Source: Nonomuraea sp. PA05 (GTDB lineage: Bacteria; Actinomycetota; Actinomycetes; Streptosporangiales; Streptosporangiaceae). Taken from it: a stretch of DNA of 64,000 nt. Below are positions 51,265-60,327 of the stretch, piece after piece. Location: NCBI RefSeq assembly GCF_008086045.1, contig NZ_VSEY01000034.1:98477-162476 (forward strand), in the 5' to 3' direction. How positions within the stretch are numbered: position 1 is the stretch's first letter; each line of letters starts with the position of its first letter. Both the position numbers and the translations under genes were made by a program. The notes beneath the pieces were generated by a model. It ran no database searches. It was given only the letters and a program-made list of their open reading frames with translations, and was not told the origin of the DNA.

Positions 51265-52872
51265 TCAGGGCAGCGTACGCAGGTACGTAGGCGGCTTGCG
51301 GGCCTTGCTGGCCTGCTCGAACGCGTACCCCAGCGCGATCAGGGTCGGCTCCGAGAAGCGGGTGCCGAAGAAGGTGACGCCCAGCGGCAGCACGTCACCG
51401 GCGTACCCGGCGGGGACTGTGATCGCCGGGTAACCGGAGACGGCCGCAGGCGCGGAGGAGGAGACGAAGCCGCTGAAGTCGTCGCCCTTGACCAGGTCGG
51501 TGAGCCAGGCACGGGCGTTCGTCGGCGCGAGGACCGCGTCCAGCCGGTTGGCGGACACCACGGAGTCGATCGCCTGCCGGGCCAGCGAGGTGGCCTTCTC
51601 GCGCGCGGCCCGGTACGCGGGATCGTTCAGGTCGCCGGTGGTCGCCTGCGCCTGCTCGAACAGCTCCTGCCCGAAGTAGCGCAACTCGGTCGAGGCGTGC
51701 CGCTCGTTGAACTCGATCAGCCCGGCCAGGTCGCGGGGGTGCCTGCCGGGGGTGGCGGCCAGGTAGGCGTTCAGGTCGTGCTTGAACTCGGTGAGCAGGG
51801 CGGTGAACTCCGGCTCGCCGACCTCGTCCATGCCGTCAAGCTCCAGGTCGTCGATCACGGTCGCGCCGCGCGCCCGGAGCGTGGCGACGGCGGCGTCCAG
51901 GGTCGCGAGCACCTCCTGGTCGCCGGCGGCGGCCGACCGCCAGACGCCGATGCGCTTGCCGGCCAGCGCGCCGGGCTCCAGCGCGCCGAGGTAGTCGCGG
52001 TCGCCTCCCGGCTCGGTGGCCGGGTCGCGCGGATCCACGCCCTGGATGGCCTGCAGCACGGCCGCGGCGTCGGTGACGTTCCTGGTGATCGGGCCCGCGG
52101 TGTCCTGCTGCGCGGAGATGGGGATCACGCCGGCCCGGCTGACCAGGCCGATCGTGGGTTTGATGCCGACGACGCCGTTGGCGCCCGCCGGGCAGACGAT
52201 CGAGCCGTCGGTCTCGGTGCCGATGGTCACCGCGGCCAGGGTGGCGGCGGCGGCGACCGCGGAGCCGCTGCTCGACCCGCAGGGGTTGCGGTCCAGGACG
52301 TAGGGGTTGCTGGTCTGGCCGCCGACGGCGCTCCATCCGCTGGAGGAGGGTGAGGAGCGGAAGTTGGCCCACTCCGAGAGGTTCGCCTTGCCGAGGATCA
52401 CCGCGCCGGCCGCGCGCAGCCGCTCGACCAGGAAGGCCTCGCGGGCCGGGCGGGAGCCGAGCAGCGCCAGCGAGCCGGCGGTGGTGCGCAGCCGTCCGGT
52501 GGTGTCGATGTTGTCCTTGAGCAGGACCGGGATGCCTTCCAGTGCGCCGCGCCCGCCGTGCCGGCGCCGTCTGTCGCTGCGTTCGGCCTCCTTCAGCGCC
52601 GCCGCGGGGTCGGTCTGGACGACGGAGTGCAGCAGCGGGTCCACTGCGCGGATCCGGTCGAGGTAGAAGCGGGTGAGCGTCACCGAGTCGAATCGTCCCC
52701 GGTCCATGGCGCGCTGGAGGTCGAGGACGGTCGCGCGGTCGAGGTCGAGGCCGCGCAGGGCGGTGCCGGGGTGACGGGTGTCCTCGAGGCCGGCGTGGGC
52801 GGGGGGTGCCACGGATAAGCCGGCGATGAGCGCCACCACCGCCGGCCATCGTGCGGGATGCATGGGCTTCAT
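51265..52872 (-). CDS. Secreted amidase (amidase signature family)
   Basis: This 535-residue hydrolase has a signal peptide (AVVALIAGLSVAPPAHA, cleavage near residue 27) and the amidase signature. The catalytic Lys is in VLLKDNIDTTG, the Gly/Ser-rich stretch NPCGSSSGSAVAAAA holds the cis-Ser, and TETDGSIVCPA holds the nucleophilic Ser. It hydrolyses an amide bond of a small molecule or peptide outside the cytoplasm. The start is not certain: ATG at 52872 or a second ATG 9 nt later, neither with a strong ribosome site. It appears monocistronic. Confidence 0.92.
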   Translation of the reverse strand: MKPMHPARWPAVVALIAGLSVAPPAHAGLEDTRHPGTALRGLDLDRATVLDLQRAMDRGRFDSVTLTRFYLDRIRAVDPLLHSVVQTDPAAALKEAERSDRRRRHGGRGALEGIPVLLKDNIDTTGRLRTTAGSLALLGSRPAREAFLVERLRAAGAVILGKANLSEWANFRSSPSSSGWSAVGGQTSNPYVLDRNPCGSSSGSAVAAAATLAAVTIGTETDGSIVCPAGANGVVGIKPTIGLVSRAGVIPISAQQDTAGPITRNVTDAAAVLQAIQGVDPRDPATEPGGDRDYLGALEPGALAGKRIGVWRSAAAGDQEVLATLDAAVATLRARGATVIDDLELDGMDEVGEPEFTALLTEFKHDLNAYLAATPGRHPRDLAGLIEFNERHASTELRYFGQELFEQAQATTGDLNDPAYRAAREKATSLARQAIDSVVSANRLDAVLAPTNARAWLTDLVKGDDFSGFVSSSAPAAVSGYPAITVPAGYAGDVLPLGVTFFGTRFSEPTLIALGYAFEQASKARKPPTYLRTLP

Positions 52873-52939
52873 GGGTCATGAGCGTAGCCTCGATCTCGTC
52901 GTACGCGGCGCCGGTGACCGCGCCGGCGGCGGCGAGGGC

Positions 52940-53962
52940 TCACCAGCGGCGGTAGACCTCCTCGGCCCAGCCGTACAGGCCGTCGACGTCGACGATCTCG
53001 CCGTCGTCAGCGACGACCGTGCCGCGGTAGTGGCCGAACGCCTGGGCCTCGCGGCTGCGCATGTAGAACGCCCGGCGCACGTCGGCGGCCCTGACGTGCT
53101 CCGGGACGAACTCCAGGTCCACCCGCTCGCCGGTGATCCGCCAGGGGGCGTGCCAGTCGGAGGTGTCGTACCGCCAGATCAGCTCTTCGCTGATCTTGTG
53201 AACGCGGCCGTCCAGGATGAGCGCGTTCTCGACGCTGCCGGTGCCGTCGGTCCACTTGCCGCCGACCTGGACTGCCACGTCGCGCCCGCCGGGGCGGCCG
53301 GCGCCGGCTCCCCAGTTCCACAGGATGTCGCCGGGCCAGCGGCCGCGGCCGAGGTCGAGGGTGGCCAGCGCCTCGTCCGCGGAGATGGTCCGCGTGACGC
53401 CGTTGACGCGTACGGTTCCCTCGGCGGGCCGCCCGACGTCCTTGACCGTGTACTGGAAGCGGCGCGCCGACCACGGCACCACCACTGACAGGCTCTCCCG
53501 TCCCGGCACCCGGTGGACCAGGATGTCGGCCTCCATCTCGGCCGACTTGAGCCGCAGCCGGGTGCCGCCGGCCGTCTCGTCGGTGCTGATGCGCACCGCG
53601 CCGGCGCCGATCCGTACGCTGCCCTCGCCGCTGCGCCCGGAGAAGGAGACGTTCCTGGCGGGCACGAGCAGGCCACGGCTGGTCACCTGCTCGCCGGTGT
53701 GCCGGTCGAGGAAGAATGCCGACTCCCCCGCCAGGTAGTCGAGACTGCTCGCGCTGAAGGCGAACACCAGGTCGGCGCTGGTCACGGCCCAGTAGTCCCA
53801 GCGCATGGTACGGCCCCAGCCTCGGATGTTGGCGCGGTGCAGGGGGACCCGGCTCCATCCGACGGCCTCGGGGTTGAGCCGCCCGTCGGGCCGGCACAGA
53901 TCCACCCGGGCGGTGATCTCCCGCTCGTGTACGGCGTTGGCGTGCATCGTGTGCTTCGTCAT
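52940..53962 (-). CDS. DUF2804 family protein
   Basis: This 340-residue protein matches DUF2804: the start ARVDLCRPDGRLNPEAVGWS, WGRTMRWDYWAVTSADLVFAF, and a C-terminal RAFYMRSREAQAFGHYRG are characteristic. The predicted fold is a beta-rich jelly-roll or lipocalin-like body, and no activity is established. The ATG at 53962 overlaps the stop of the aldehyde dehydrogenase gene (ATGA), so it is the last gene of the minus-strand catabolic operon. Its place suggests a role in the same substrate's use, which cannot be stated further. Confidence 0.8.
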   Translation of the reverse strand: MTKHTMHANAVHEREITARVDLCRPDGRLNPEAVGWSRVPLHRANIRGWGRTMRWDYWAVTSADLVFAFSASSLDYLAGESAFFLDRHTGEQVTSRGLLVPARNVSFSGRSGEGSVRIGAGAVRISTDETAGGTRLRLKSAEMEADILVHRVPGRESLSVVVPWSARRFQYTVKDVGRPAEGTVRVNGVTRTISADEALATLDLGRGRWPGDILWNWGAGAGRPGGRDVAVQVGGKWTDGTGSVENALILDGRVHKISEELIWRYDTSDWHAPWRITGERVDLEFVPEHVRAADVRRAFYMRSREAQAFGHYRGTVVADDGEIVDVDGLYGWAEEVYRRW

Positions 53963-55374
53963 CGGCCCAGCCCCACGCTGAGATACTTGTACTCCAGGTA
54001 GTCGGCCACGCCGAGGCTGCCGCCCTCCCTGCCGTACCCGCTGTTCTTCATCCCGCCGAACGGCGCCTGCGGCGGCGCCAGCGGCCCGCCGTTCACGGTC
54101 ACCATGCCGAACTCCAGTTCCTCGGCCACCCGCAAGGTCCGGGTCAGGTCCGACGTCCACACGTACGCGGTCAGCCCGTACGGCGTCGCGTTCGCCGCGG
54201 CCACCACCGCGTCCACGTCGTCGAACTCGATCACCGGAGCGACCGGCCCGAACGTCTCCTCCCGGCAGACGAGCATGTCGCCGGTGACCCCGGTGAGCAC
54301 GGTCGGCGGGTAGAACGTGCCGGGCCGCTCAGGCCGCCGCCCGCCGGTCAGCGCCTTGGCACCGCGGGCCAGCGCGTCCTCGACGTGCCGCTCGACCTTG
54401 GCCAGTGCCGCCGCGTCGATCAGCGGCCCCATGTCCTGGCCGAGGGTGATGGCCTCGGCGTGGCCGGTCAGCGCCTCGGTGAACGCGGCTGCCACGTCGC
54501 GGTGGACGTAGATGCGGTTGGGCGAGGTGCACGCCTGCCCGGCGTTGAGGAATTTGCTGCGGGCCACGGCCGCGGCGGCTGCCACGGGGTCGGCGTCGGG
54601 GTAGACGAGCACGGGCGCGTGTCCGCCGAGTTCCACGCTCAGCCGCTTGACGTCGTCCGCGCTGCGTCTGATCAACTCCTTTCCGACCTCGGTCGAGCCG
54701 GTGAAGGAGACCTTGCGTACGCGCGGGTCGGCCATCACGGCCCCGGCGAAGCGCGCCGGTTCGGAGGTCGGCACCAGGTTGAACACACCGGGCGGCAGCC
54801 CGGCCGCAGTGAACGCGCCGGCCACCGCGATGGCCGACATCGGGGTCTGCTCGGCGGGCTTGAGCACCACCGTGCAGCCGGCGGCCAGCGCCGGGCCCAG
54901 CTTGCGGGTGATCATCGAGACCGGGAAGTTCCACGGCGTGATGCCGGCCACCACTCCCACCGGCTCGGGCAGCAGGAAGATCCGGTTGCCCTCGGCCGCG
55001 CCGGGGACCGTCTGCCCGTACAGGCGGCGGGTCTCCTCCGCCGCCCAGAGCAGGTGGTCAGCGCCGGAAAGCACTTCAGCGGTGGCCTCGGCCAGGGGCT
55101 TGCCCTGCTCTGCGGTCATGACGGCGCCGATCCCGGCGGCCCGGCCGGTCAGCTCGGCCGCGGCTCTGCGCATCAGCTCGGCCCGCTCGTGCGCGGGCAG
55201 CGCGCGCCAGCCCGGCAAGGCAGCCGCGGCGGCGTCGATCGCGCGGCCGGTCAGTTCGGGGCCGCAGTCGGCCACCTCGCCTACGGGCGCGCCCGTGGCG
55301 GGGTCGAACACGGTGAACGTGCGTGGCCCCGCGTGCCATCTTCCGCCGATCAGCGCCCGGTTTGTCTCAGGCAT
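53959..55374 (-). CDS. NAD(P)-dependent succinate-semialdehyde-type aldehyde dehydrogenase
   Basis: This 471-residue enzyme oxidises an aldehyde to an acid. The catalytic Cys is in GQACTSPNR and the general base Glu in SVELGGHAP. The cofactor regions are TPWNFPVSM, KPAEQTP and SFTGSTEVGK. It fits the SSADH/GabD branch of the aldehyde dehydrogenases. Its ATG overlaps the GntR stop by 8 bp, and its stop overlaps DUF2804. In the operon it could oxidise a semialdehyde made from an acid sugar after dehydration, for example 2-oxoglutarate semialdehyde, but the exact substrate is inferred. Confidence 0.92.
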   Translation of the reverse strand: MPETNRALIGGRWHAGPRTFTVFDPATGAPVGEVADCGPELTGRAIDAAAAALPGWRALPAHERAELMRRAAAELTGRAAGIGAVMTAEQGKPLAEATAEVLSGADHLLWAAEETRRLYGQTVPGAAEGNRIFLLPEPVGVVAGITPWNFPVSMITRKLGPALAAGCTVVLKPAEQTPMSAIAVAGAFTAAGLPPGVFNLVPTSEPARFAGAVMADPRVRKVSFTGSTEVGKELIRRSADDVKRLSVELGGHAPVLVYPDADPVAAAAAVARSKFLNAGQACTSPNRIYVHRDVAAAFTEALTGHAEAITLGQDMGPLIDAAALAKVERHVEDALARGAKALTGGRRPERPGTFYPPTVLTGVTGDMLVCREETFGPVAPVIEFDDVDAVVAAANATPYGLTAYVWTSDLTRTLRVAEELEFGMVTVNGGPLAPPQAPFGGMKNSGYGREGGSLGVADYLEYKYLSVGLGR

Positions 55375-56038
55375 CCCTTTTTGCCTCCCGTATCCCGTCG
55401 ATCAGTGCTTCCATGGCGGCCATCTCGTGCGCGTGTTGCAACCGGCTGGCCAGCGCGATGTCACCGGCCACCAGGGCGTCCCTGATCGCCACGTGCTCGG
55501 CGTGCGACTCCGGCAGCCGCCAGGGCACCAGGCGGAAGCCGCGCTGCGCGGTCTCCGTCCTGGCCCAGAGCCCCTGCAGCATGCGGTGCGTGAGCCTGCT
55601 GTGCTCGGTGTCGCAGAGCAGGGAGTGGAAGCGCCGGTTGAGCCGGGCGAACGTGGCCACGTCGCCGTCGCGAACGGCGATCTCACAGCCGGCCAGCACC
55701 TCGTCCACGGCGGCCAGCCGCTCGCCGGTCAGCGCCTCACCGCCCAGCTCCAGCGCAAGCGCCGTCAGGGCGGCCCGTACACTGTAGAGCTCGCGCACGT
55801 TCTCCACCGTGAACGCCGCCACCACCGCGCCCACGTGTGGCCTCTCGACCAGCCACTCCTCCGAGCAGAGCTGCTTGATGGCCTCGCGGACCGGCGTCTC
55901 GCTGATGCCGACGGCCTCCGCCACCACTCTCGTGATGATCTTCGTTCCCGGCGCGGCAGCACCGGTCATGATGAGGTGCTTGATGTGCTCCGCGGCGAGG
56001 TCGGCCTTGGTGCGGAACGGGGAACGTGGTTCTGCCAT
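55367..56038 (-). CDS. GntR-family regulator with FCD domain (FadR/VanR type)
   Basis: This 223-residue regulator has a winged helix (AAEHIKHLIMTGAAAPGTKI, AVGISETPVREAIKQLCSEE) and an FCD ligand domain with the typical VRAALTALALELGG, NRRFHSLLCDTEHSR and HAEHVAIRDALVAGD segments, including metal-binding Asp/His positions. FCD regulators respond to organic acids or sugar acids. The ATG at 56038 is internal to a longer open frame but fits the family start (MAEPRSPFRTKADLAAEHIK). It lies within the operon it probably represses, through the ATTCTATAGAAT palindrome at 61481-61492. Confidence 0.9.
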   Translation of the reverse strand: MAEPRSPFRTKADLAAEHIKHLIMTGAAAPGTKIITRVVAEAVGISETPVREAIKQLCSEEWLVERPHVGAVVAAFTVENVRELYSVRAALTALALELGGEALTGERLAAVDEVLAGCEIAVRDGDVATFARLNRRFHSLLCDTEHSRLTHRMLQGLWARTETAQRGFRLVPWRLPESHAEHVAIRDALVAGDIALASRLQHAHEMAAMEALIDGIREAKRDA

Positions 56039-56051
56039 GATCGGCAACCCT

Positions 56052-57212
56052 TCAGACCTGCTGTACGGTGAGCGATTCGATCGCCGCATAGTCCAGCTCT
56101 ACGCCGAGTCCGGGACCCTCGGGAACGCGTACCAGACCGGAGGAATCGGGCAGCAGCGGCTCGGTCAGCATCGCATGGAAAACCTCCGGAACGATCACCG
56201 GCGGGTCGTAGGGGTATTCCAGCCAGTCACAGTTCGGCAGCGACGCGCACAGCTGCAGGTTGCCCGCCACACCGAGCCCGGTGGCCCAGGCGTGCGGGAT
56301 CACCCGGCGCTGCCGGGCCGCCGCCATCGCGGCGAAGTCGCGCAGCGCGCCGATCTCCTCGCTCTCGTTGGCGTCGGGCTGGAAGATGTCGAAGCACTCG
56401 TCCTCCAGCATCCGGACGAGCTGTCCGATGCCCCGGTTGTGCTCGCAGCCCGCGATCGGGATCGGCGAGGCGGCGGTCAGCTCGCACAGCGCCCGGTAGT
56501 CGTGGCGCGGCAGCGGCTCCTCCAGCCAGGCCACTGCGAGCCCGCTCAGCTCCCTGGCCGTGACCAGTGCTCGCTCGTAGTCCCAGATGAGGCGGCTGCC
56601 GTCCGGCGCGTACCGCCAGCGGGAGGCAGCCTGGTTGGCGTCCACCATGAGGGCCACGTCCGGGCCGACCGCCTCTCGCACGGCCGCGACCTGCGCGACG
56701 TCCTCGGCGATGGTGGCCGCGTGGACGCGCAGCTTGATGCCCTGGAAGCCGGCCTCGACCGCCCGCAGGGCGTCCTCGGCCCGCTGCCGCGGCCCCCGCA
56801 CCTCGCCGAAGCTGGCGTAGGCGCGGATCGTCCCGGCGTGGCCGCCCCACAGCTTGTACAGGGGCTGGCCGCACGCCTTTCCGACCGCGTCCCACACGGC
56901 CACGCCGACGACCCAGGGCCGGGGGAAGACGTACTCGGCCACGTAACGCAGCCGGTTGGCCACGTGCGTCGTCGCGAACAGGTCCAGGCCGACGAGCTGT
57001 GGCCGGATCCAGCCCCGGATCGCCTCCAGCAGCATGGGGCCGGTGCCGTGGCCCATGTCACCGCCGGACACCCCGATGATCCCCTCGTCCGTCTCGACCT
57101 CGACGATGATCGCCGACATCGCCCGGTGCGCGCCCTCCGGCGCCCACGACGGAGCGAACGGCCTCGGGTAGGCCAGCTCGATGACGCGCCCGCGCACGTC
57201 TGTGATCCGCAT
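56052..57212 (-). CDS. Enolase-superfamily (mandelate racemase/muconate lactonizing) acid-sugar enzyme
   Basis: This 386-residue enzyme has the enolase-superfamily capping domain (ITDVRGRVIELAYPRPF) and barrel. A KxR motif occurs in GIKLRVHAATI (about 157-162), metal ligands are Asp in MVDANQAA and Glu in WLEEPLPRHDY and AGCEHNRG, and the catalytic His is in VIPHAWATGLG. The His-Asp dyad favours the MR subgroup, in which most members dehydrate acid sugars (galactonate, glucarate, fuconate and others). The ATG at 57212 has AAGGGGTGA from the end of the permease gene upstream. In this operon it would give a 2-keto-3-deoxy acid. The substrate needs genetics or assay. Confidence 0.9.
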   Translation of the reverse strand: MRITDVRGRVIELAYPRPFAPSWAPEGAHRAMSAIIVEVETDEGIIGVSGGDMGHGTGPMLLEAIRGWIRPQLVGLDLFATTHVANRLRYVAEYVFPRPWVVGVAVWDAVGKACGQPLYKLWGGHAGTIRAYASFGEVRGPRQRAEDALRAVEAGFQGIKLRVHAATIAEDVAQVAAVREAVGPDVALMVDANQAASRWRYAPDGSRLIWDYERALVTARELSGLAVAWLEEPLPRHDYRALCELTAASPIPIAGCEHNRGIGQLVRMLEDECFDIFQPDANESEEIGALRDFAAMAAARQRRVIPHAWATGLGVAGNLQLCASLPNCDWLEYPYDPPVIVPEVFHAMLTEPLLPDSSGLVRVPEGPGLGVELDYAAIESLTVQQV

Positions 57213-57217
57213 CTGTC

Positions 57218-58048
57218 TCACCCCTTGGTCGCGCCGTCGGCGAGACCCTTGATCAGGTACTTCTGTACGGCCAGCGCGAAGATCACCACGGGCAGTACGG
57301 TGAGCACGCCGACCGCTGCCAGCGGCCCCCACATGCCGCCCTTCTCGGTGTCGGCGGCGATACCCGCGATCGCGACCGGGATGGTGACCGACTTGTCATT
57401 GGTGAGGATGAGCGCGAACAGCAACTCCTCCCAGGCCAGGATGATGCAGAAGATCAGCGTGGAGATCAGCCCGGTCATGCTGGTGGGCACGATGATGCGG
57501 AAGAACGCCCCGAACCGGGTGCAGCCGTCAATCATCGCCGCCTCCTCCAGTTCGGGCGGCAGGCTGCGGAAGAAGGCCCGCATGAGCCACACCACGTACG
57601 GCACCAGGAAGGTGACGTAGGCCAGGATCACGGTGATGTACTGGTCGGTCAGCCCCAGCTTGCGCGCCACCAGGAACAGCGGCACGACCAGGGCGATCGG
57701 CGGCACCGCCCGGGAGGCCAGGATGAGCCCGGCGGCCACGTTCGCACCGCGCGTCCTCATCCGCGACAAGGCGTAGCCCGCCATGGACCCCGCCACCATC
57801 GAGATGGCCGACGCTCCGACCGCCACGATGATCGTGTTGATCATGCGGGGCAGGATGCGGGCCTGCTGGAAGTAGCTGACGTAGTTGTCGAAGGTGAGCT
57901 CGCTCAGCCAGCGCGGCGGGACGGTGAAGATGTCCTTCGGCAGTTTGAAGGAGATGCTGATCATGTAGAGGACCGGGAGCAGGAAGAGCAGCGTCACCAG
58001 GCAGGCGCCGGCGATCGCGGCCCAGCGTCCCAGACGGGGCCTCACCAT
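57218..58048 (-). CDS. Carbohydrate ABC transporter permease (MalG type)
   Basis: This 276-residue inner-membrane permease of a sugar importer has six helices and the ATPase-contact EAA loop PPELEEAAMIDGCTRFGAFFRIIVP near residue 180. The N-terminal ISISFKLPKDIF segment is typical of the MalG/UgpE branch. It overlaps the first permease gene by 7 bp and is followed 5 bp later by the enolase-superfamily gene. No ATPase subunit is encoded here, so a shared MsiK-type ATPase elsewhere is likely, as usual in actinobacteria. Confidence 0.93.
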   Translation of the reverse strand: MVRPRLGRWAAIAGACLVTLLFLLPVLYMISISFKLPKDIFTVPPRWLSELTFDNYVSYFQQARILPRMINTIIVAVGASAISMVAGSMAGYALSRMRTRGANVAAGLILASRAVPPIALVVPLFLVARKLGLTDQYITVILAYVTFLVPYVVWLMRAFFRSLPPELEEAAMIDGCTRFGAFFRIIVPTSMTGLISTLIFCIILAWEELLFALILTNDKSVTIPVAIAGIAADTEKGGMWGPLAAVGVLTVLPVVIFALAVQKYLIKGLADGATKG

Positions 58049-58932
58049 CGGTTCTCCAGACGGTGGCTGACGCGGAACAGGACATAGGTCAGGGCCATGG
58101 TGATCACCAGCACGATCGTGGCCATGGAGGAGGCCGAGCCGAACTCCAGGCTCCTGAACCCCTTCTCATAGATGTAGAGGTTGACCACGTTCGTGGCGTT
58201 GCCAGGGCCGCCCTTCGTGGCGGCGAGCGCGATGTCGAACATCTTGACCGCGCCCAGCCAGCGGACCACGAACGCGGCGGCCATCACCGGCACGAGCAGC
58301 GGCAGCGTGACCCGCCACAGCGTCTGCCAGCGGCCGGCGCCGTCGGTCTTGGCGGCCTCGTACACCTCGCCGGGCAGCGCCATGATCCCAGCCGCGGCGA
58401 TCAGGACCACGAAAGGCGTCCACCGCCAGGTGTCGATGATGATGACACTGGCCATGGCCAGCGTGGGATCGCCGATCCACTCGACCGGGCCGATCCCGGC
58501 CAGGCCCAGCGCGTAGTTGACGACGCCCCAGAGCGGGTCGAGCAGCATCCGCCACACGCCGCCGGCCACCACGGGCGCGACGACCATGGGCACCAGGAAC
58601 AGGGCGCGCAGCACGCCCCGCCCCCGCCACTCGACGTTGAGCAGGAACGCGATGGCGAATCCCAGCACCATCTGCAGCGGCAGCGCGATCACCAGGTAGA
58701 CGCCGGTGACCTTGAGCGACTCCAGGAACCCCGGATCGTGCAGCACGGCCGTGTAGTTGCGCAGGCCGACCCAGCCGGCCGGCTGGAAGGTCGCCAGGTC
58801 GAAGTCCGACAGGCTGACCCAGAAGGTGTAGAAGATCGGGTAGAGCAGCATGCCGGCGAGCAGGAGCAGGGCCGGGGTCATGAAGATCCAGGCCGTGCCC
58901 GGCTCCCCCAGCCGCACGCGGCGACCGATCAC
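58042..58932 (-). CDS. Carbohydrate ABC transporter permease (MalF type)
   Basis: This 296-residue permease has six helices and the EAA loop LPGEVYEAAKTDGAGRWQTLWRVTLP. It is the MalF/UgpA-type partner of the second permease. The GTG at 58932 overlaps the stop of the solute-binding lipoprotein gene (GTGA), and its stop overlaps the next permease. Three coupled transport genes in a row indicate a complete import system apart from the ATPase. Confidence 0.93.
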   Translation of the reverse strand: MIGRRVRLGEPGTAWIFMTPALLLLAGMLLYPIFYTFWVSLSDFDLATFQPAGWVGLRNYTAVLHDPGFLESLKVTGVYLVIALPLQMVLGFAIAFLLNVEWRGRGVLRALFLVPMVVAPVVAGGVWRMLLDPLWGVVNYALGLAGIGPVEWIGDPTLAMASVIIIDTWRWTPFVVLIAAAGIMALPGEVYEAAKTDGAGRWQTLWRVTLPLLVPVMAAAFVVRWLGAVKMFDIALAATKGGPGNATNVVNLYIYEKGFRSLEFGSASSMATIVLVITMALTYVLFRVSHRLENRW

Positions 58933-60290
58933 TGGCCGTAGCCCTTGGTCTTCAGCAGCTCGGTGATCTCCTTCGCGGCCTGGTCGATGGCCTGCTGCGA
59001 GGTCGCCTGGCCGGACATGGCCCGGCTGGTCTGGAGCGCGAGGATCTGCTGCACGGCGTCGGACTCGGGCAGGCGCGGGCGCCACATCTGGTTCTTGGTG
59101 GCGACCTCGTAGCCCTCCTTCAGCGCCGCGTAGACGGGCTTGGCCCAGTCGGCGGGCGGGGTGCCGTCGAGGGTGGAGTTACGCGCAGGGAACGTGCCGA
59201 ACGCCTTGGCGGTGAACTGCTCGCCCTCTTTGGAGGTGAGCCACTGCAGCCAGGTCCAGGCGGCGGCCGGGTGCTGGGAGCGCTTGGAGATGCCGGCCGT
59301 CCAGATGCCGCGGTGCGTGCCGGGGCCCGCCGTGCCCGCGGGCAGTGTTGTCACGCCGACCTCCCCGGGCGTCAGGGTCGTGCTCTCCTTGTCGACGGCC
59401 GTGCCCTTGTAGACGCTGCCCCACATGAACATGGTGGCCGTCTTCCCCTGGCGGAAAGCCTCCAGCGGCTCGTTGAACTGGTACGTGCTCGCCCCGGGAG
59501 GCGCGTACTTGAGCAGGTCCACCTGCGTCTGCAGGGCCTTGACGCCGTTCGCGTCGGCGAAGGTCACCTGCTGCTTGTCGTCCAGCAGCTTCCCGCCGTT
59601 GGAGTTGAGCACCGTCTGCCAGACGGTGGGGGTCAGCGGGTCCTTGGTGAAGTACGTGCCGACGGCCCACGAGTCGGTCTTGCCGTCGCCGTCGGTGTCC
59701 TGGACGAGCTTCTTGGCGTCGGCGAAGTACTGCTCCCAGGTCGTCTCGGAGCTCGGCTCCCGCACCCCGGCCTTCTTGTACAGGCTCTTGTTGTAGAACA
59801 TCAGCAGCAGGTTCGAGCGGACCGGGACCGCGTACTGCTTGCCCTCCCACTCACCGGCCGCCAGCGGCGTGGGGTTGATGTCGGCCCAGTCGTAGCCGGC
59901 GTCGTTCCACTTGGCCAGCTCGGGGCCCTTGAGGTCGTACAACGCGCCTGTCTTGGCGAGCTGCGGCAGCCACGGGTCGTCGGCGAGCACGGCGTCGTAG
60001 GTCGCGGTGGTGCCGGTCAGCTCCAGCATCGTCTTGGCGAGCTGGTCGTTGTACGGGACGCCGTCCACCGTGACCTTGATGTTCGGATACTTCTTGTTGA
60101 ACTCCGGGACGAGCTGGTCCTGCCACTGCTTGGCGAACGCGTCGTTGGCGATGACGCGGATCGACACCGGGGCGCTCGCGCTGCCGAGCCCGCCACCGTC
60201 CGCGGGAATCTCCTCGGCGGCCGAGCCGCAGGCGGCGAGCGACAACCCGATCGCGGACACCGCCGCGACCAGGCGGATCTTTCTTGGCAT
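58929..60290 (-). CDS. Extracellular sugar-binding lipoprotein of an ABC importer
   Basis: This 453-residue solute-binding protein has a lipoprotein signal peptide with the lipobox LAAC (LSLAACGSAAEE), so it is anchored to the outer face of the membrane. The mature part matches family 1 extracellular solute-binding proteins: IRVIANDAFAKQWQDQLVPE, then FNKKYPNIKV, later DAVLADDPWLPQLAKTG and the C-terminal AAAWTWLQWLTSKEGEQF. The ATG at 60290 has AAGGAG 9-10 nt upstream; the upstream open frame is not coding. It delivers a sugar or sugar acid to the two permeases encoded next. Confidence 0.93.
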   Translation of the reverse strand: MPRKIRLVAAVSAIGLSLAACGSAAEEIPADGGGLGSASAPVSIRVIANDAFAKQWQDQLVPEFNKKYPNIKVTVDGVPYNDQLAKTMLELTGTTATYDAVLADDPWLPQLAKTGALYDLKGPELAKWNDAGYDWADINPTPLAAGEWEGKQYAVPVRSNLLLMFYNKSLYKKAGVREPSSETTWEQYFADAKKLVQDTDGDGKTDSWAVGTYFTKDPLTPTVWQTVLNSNGGKLLDDKQQVTFADANGVKALQTQVDLLKYAPPGASTYQFNEPLEAFRQGKTATMFMWGSVYKGTAVDKESTTLTPGEVGVTTLPAGTAGPGTHRGIWTAGISKRSQHPAAAWTWLQWLTSKEGEQFTAKAFGTFPARNSTLDGTPPADWAKPVYAALKEGYEVATKNQMWRPRLPESDAVQQILALQTSRAMSGQATSQQAIDQAAKEITELLKTKGYGQ

Positions 60291-60327
60291 GATCAGCTTC
60301 TCCTTGCAGGGGGTGGGGGATTGCGGG